Assembly (NCBI GenBank): GCA_030533035.1
Contig: JAUNJW010000018.1
Location: forward strand, 1 to 14,231
Reading direction: 5' to 3'
Origin: Erysipelotrichaceae bacterium
GTDB taxonomy: Bacteria > Bacillota_I > Bacilli_A > Erysipelotrichales > Erysipelotrichaceae
DNA length: 14,231 bases
The position numbers and the translations under genes are program-made. This document shows positions 11,638-14,231 of this stretch, one piece after another; the stretch's first letter is position 1; each line of letters begins with the position of its first letter. Under the pieces are notes generated by a model. That model did no database searches and had not been told where the DNA came from. It was given only the letters and a program-made list of their open reading frames with translations.

Positions 11638-14231
11638 TTATTCTTCAGCAGTTCTGATCACCTCCGTTTTGTTTTTGTAAAACAGCACGCTTTCATTTTC
11701 CTTTTTCACAATTCTGCGGCCGACCCTGTACTGCATGCTGAAGGCATCGTGCAGAAACAGGAAGACGGTATCCCTGTATTTAGGCGATTCAAAATCACGC
11801 ACCTGATCGCAGAGCACAAAAGTCAGCGGCTGATCAGACGGGAATGCATGATCACCGGCATACCCCTTCTGTCCGTAAAGTTCCTCCAGCTCACTCAGGC
11901 GGTCGCTGTCGGCCGCCACGACGCATACCTTCTCCCTGCGGACGGCAATCCAGCGGCAGTTCATCTTGCAGATGCCCAGAGGAATTCCTGCAGCTGTGCA
12001 GTCATCCAGACGGATCTTTTCCGGCATGTGCAGAATAGTGGACCTGCAGACTGTCCGCTTCCTTTTCGCTGAATCCTCGGCGTCTGCCGCCAGGTCTTCA
12101 ATTCTGCAGGAAACAAGACAGAATTCTTTCAGCTTTTCTGCGGCAAAAAGACCATGGCTGCTGCGGGAAATGGAAGTCTTTTCATTGCTCTCCATAAATC
12201 CGCTGATATCCTGGGCCGAAGTGCCCTTAAGAACATAGCGGTATGTCAGCAGTGACATATCACGGTAGCTGTAAGCGGCGGCGCCGGAAGCGACCGTGAT
12301 GAGCGTCAGCTTTTTCTCCTGGCATCTGGCTGCGGCTTTCATAAGCAGGTCATGGCCATCCCGGTTCATCTCATAGAACGCGCTGAGATCATTGATGAGC
12401 AGATACATGCGGCTGTCAGCCTCACTCCGCTTTTCAAGAAGCCTGAACAGGCTCATGCAGGCTTCTTCATCAGCCGATGAAAAAACATCCGTGACGGCCG
12501 GGCTCTTCAGCAGCACATCTTTTTCAAGAAGCCTGAGATCATCGATGATCACAAGTTCATCATTGTTTGAGGCATAACGGATCACCGTATCCGCTATTAC
12601 CACTGTCAGATTCCTGCGTTCGTGCAGATCACCGCAGACAAACGCATGAACCGCTTCACTGTGGAGAACAAGATCCGTGTAGCGGTTATTGTGATAATCG
12701 TCCACACTGGCAAAAGCCATCTCTTCATGCAGATCCTGGCGGCTTACTTTGATCAGCGGCGGCTTCCATAACGGCTGCACCGGCTTTCTTGTTTTCTGAA
12801 TCTGGAGAATCTTCCTGATCACCCGCTTGATTTCCGGTTCTGATTCCGCATGCAGCGACGCGCTGTCCCGGATCACCCGGCCGGCCAGGTCATAGACCAC
12901 GACTGATGTGTCAATGATCTCTGATTTCGACTGGGCATAGCCGGAACGCCCGCATTCATAGCGTTCGTCCGCCAGAAGCCAGAAGACACCCGGATCACGG
13001 ATATACGCGGCGTCTTTTGTATGCAGCATTTCCATGGAATCCTGCGTTTCAGATACTTTCAGGCAGATTTTGAAGCGGGTATTCGACCAGATCTGGTCGG
13101 TGACGACACCGGCCGGTTTCTGGGTTGCCAGGATGAGATGAATCCCGAGCGAACGGCCGACCCTGGCGATGCTGATCAGCTGGTTCAGAAAATCAGGCTG
13201 TTCTGTTTTCAGCTGGGCAAATTCATCGACAATGATGATCAGCTCACACATCCATTCCAGACCGTATTCTTCTTTCCACAGACGGCGGTAGTCAGCAGCG
13301 TTCATGACCGGTTCATTGCACAGTGACCTCAGTTTTTTCATCAGATCTGAACGTTTATTGCTTTCGGTAGAGAATTGATCGATGACCCTGTGCATGTCAT
13401 CTTTATCCAGATTGGTCAGTGTCGCTGTAATGTGCGGCAGTACCTGGTCTCCTTCATAAAGAGAATTCAGGGATGAGCCGCCCTTGAAGTCGATCAGGAT
13501 CAGCTGAAGATCATCCGGCGGATAAGAAACCGCCAGTGACAGAATCATTGTCAGAATCAGTTCACTTTTTCCGGAACCGGTAGTACCTGCAATCAGACCA
13601 TGCGGACCGTCTTTCTTTTCATTCAGATCAAGAACGATGTCATCGCCGTCACTGGTGCAGCCGATCAAAGCCCGGATCCCTTTGTTGATATTGCATTTCT
13701 GCCAGCGTTTTTCGATCTGCAGGTCATCAACCGAAGAACAGCCGTGCATTTCCAGAAATGAAAAATTCCTTTCTGCCGCGCCTGCAGACCCGGTGCGAGG
13801 AAGCACAGCGGCAAGCTCAGACAGCGCATGTTCTTTCGGATCCGGCAGGAAGGAAAGATTCCTGCTGGAGACAAAATCAGATATGCGGCATTCTTCATCC
13901 CCGTAACTGATTCTGAGATCGCATTTCAGGTCTGAATGTTTAGTAAAGCAGAGCTGACAGAAAAGATCATCAGGTAGGAACCGGCGGTTCAGCAGATTGA
14001 ATACAATCATCCTTTTATTCTTTCCGGGCAATGTTTCCAGCAGGTCTTCTGTATCTTCCTCACTGAAGGCAATCATTCTTCTGTGATCCGGGCCATAGAG
14101 ATGCGGCAGATCACTAAGCCAGCTTCTTTCTTCCGCAAAACCCCTTTCACACAGGATGATAATTCCGGTTTCGTCAGGATGCGTCATGAGACAGATCTGC
14201 ATGATCAGGCTGTCTATGACCGGCTCAGATG
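11638..14231 (-). CDS. essC: EssC-type FtsK/SpoIIIE ATPase of type VIIb secretion, 5' end outside the window
   Basis: EssC is the membrane-anchored motor of the type VIIb (Ess/Yuk) system that exports WXG100 and LXG proteins. The frame is open to the right edge, so the N-terminus (FHA domains and membrane segments in the family) is missing; about 863 residues are visible. Counting from the Met at 14202, ATPase domain 1 has Walker A GTTGSGKS (206-213, bases 13564-13587), DFKGG (238-242), Walker B LIIIVDEF (321-328) and LATQKPAG (358-365). The family's PGVFWLL stretch follows at 404-410. Domain 2 has CGDLHERRN (523-531) where a P-loop is expected, then LLINDL. Domain 3 has VRREKVCVVAADSDR (754-768). 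Neither keeps GKS/T. The spacing and length fit a full EssC tail with three domains, so this looks like divergence rather than truncation. Confidence 0.93.
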   Translation of the reverse strand, partial: SEPVIDSLIMQICLMTHPDETGIIILCERGFAEERSWLSDLPHLYGPDHRRMIAFSEEDTEDLLETLPGKNKRMIVFNLLNRRFLPDDLFCQLCFTKHSDLKCDLRISYGDEECRISDFVSSRNLSFLPDPKEHALSELAAVLPRTGSAGAAERNFSFLEMHGCSSVDDLQIEKRWQKCNINKGIRALIGCTSDGDDIVLDLNEKKDGPHGLIAGTTGSGKSELILTMILSLAVSYPPDDLQLILIDFKGGSSLNSLYEGDQVLPHITATLTNLDKDDMHRVIDQFSTESNKRSDLMKKLRSLCNEPVMNAADYRRLWKEEYGLEWMCELIIIVDEFAQLKTEQPDFLNQLISIARVGRSLGIHLILATQKPAGVVTDQIWSNTRFKICLKVSETQDSMEMLHTKDAAYIRDPGVFWLLADERYECGRSGYAQSKSEIIDTSVVVYDLAGRVIRDSASLHAESEPEIKRVIRKILQIQKTRKPVQPLWKPPLIKVSRQDLHEEMAFASVDDYHNNRYTDLVLHSEAVHAFVCGDLHERRNLTVVIADTVIRYASNNDELVIIDDLRLLEKDVLLKSPAVTDVFSSADEEACMSLFRLLEKRSEADSRMYLLINDLSAFYEMNRDGHDLLMKAAARCQEKKLTLITVASGAAAYSYRDMSLLTYRYVLKGTSAQDISGFMESNEKTSISRSSHGLFAAEKLKEFCLVSCRIEDLAADAEDSAKRKRTVCRSTILHMPEKIRLDDCTAAGIPLGICKMNCRWIAVRREKVCVVAADSDRLSELEELYGQKGYAGDHAFPSDQPLTFVLCDQVRDFESPKYRDTVFLFLHDAFSMQYRVGRRIVKKENESVLFYKNKTEVIRTAEE

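Noticed and set aside
11464-12072. Plus-strand open frame of 202 codons
   Set aside because: It is antisense to esaB and essC, with composition expected of a shadow frame and no motif.
13564-13587. FtsK/SpoIIIE chromosome translocase as the identity of the right-edge gene
   Set aside because: The DFKGG stretch, the three-domain layout after the P-loop and the adjacent YukD-like gene fit EssC. There is no gamma DNA-reading domain at the C-terminus.
1-14231. CRISPR arrays, insertion sequences, prophage genes or long direct repeats
   Set aside because: No regularly spaced repeats, transposase or integrase motifs, or flanking inverted repeats were seen by eye on either strand.

Overview
The window is chromosomal DNA from a low-to-mid GC Gram-positive bacterium (Bacillota). 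Erysipelotrichia is my best guess, from protein style only. The support is: the infC-rpmI-rplT operon with an L20-type attenuator leader, a FemABX peptidoglycan aminoacyltransferase, an Asp23/Gls24 protein, strong AGGAGG-type ribosome binding sites, and the EssC and EsaB components of a type VIIb secretion system. Most of the window is housekeeping translation and RNA modification; the right end is accessory (secretion).

Layout, left to right. Positions 1-55 hold the end of an unrecognised plus-strand gene, followed by a terminator whose U-tract overlaps the promoter of gltX (150-1604, +). gltX ends at a strong hairpin shared with a convergent small membrane protein gene (1689-1925, -). From there to 9663 everything is on the minus strand. 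In transcription order (right to left) it is: truB, ribF, an RsmF-type rRNA m5C methyltransferase gene, a diverged RelA/SpoT-domain gene, a gls24-like gene, the L20 leader with infC-rpmI-rplT, tRNA-Glu(CUC), and femX. Promoters are visible before truB, gls24, infC and the tRNA. Terminators lie in the infC leader, between the tRNA and femX, and after femX.

From 9664 to 9790 is a divergent promoter region. To its right, tcdA (9791-10525, +) overlaps a radical SAM/SPASM gene (10522-11361, +) by four bases. A 26-bp gap made almost entirely of a hairpin separates these from the convergent minus-strand pair essC (cut by the right edge) and esaB.

How the parts fit: GltX charges tRNA-Glu. TruB, the m5C methyltransferase and TcdA modify tRNA or rRNA. 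IF3, L35 and L20 form a unit autoregulated through its leader RNA. FemX consumes aminoacyl-tRNA for cell-wall cross-bridges. The RelA-like protein may be a nucleotide-signalling or RNA-modifying enzyme with altered active-site motifs. The points most worth a second look are the tcdA-radical SAM pair, the diverged RelA/SpoT protein, the tRNA-Glu/terminator/femX arrangement, the near-leaderless truB promoter, and an EssC with only one intact P-loop in the visible part. I see no CRISPR array, insertion sequence or phage gene.
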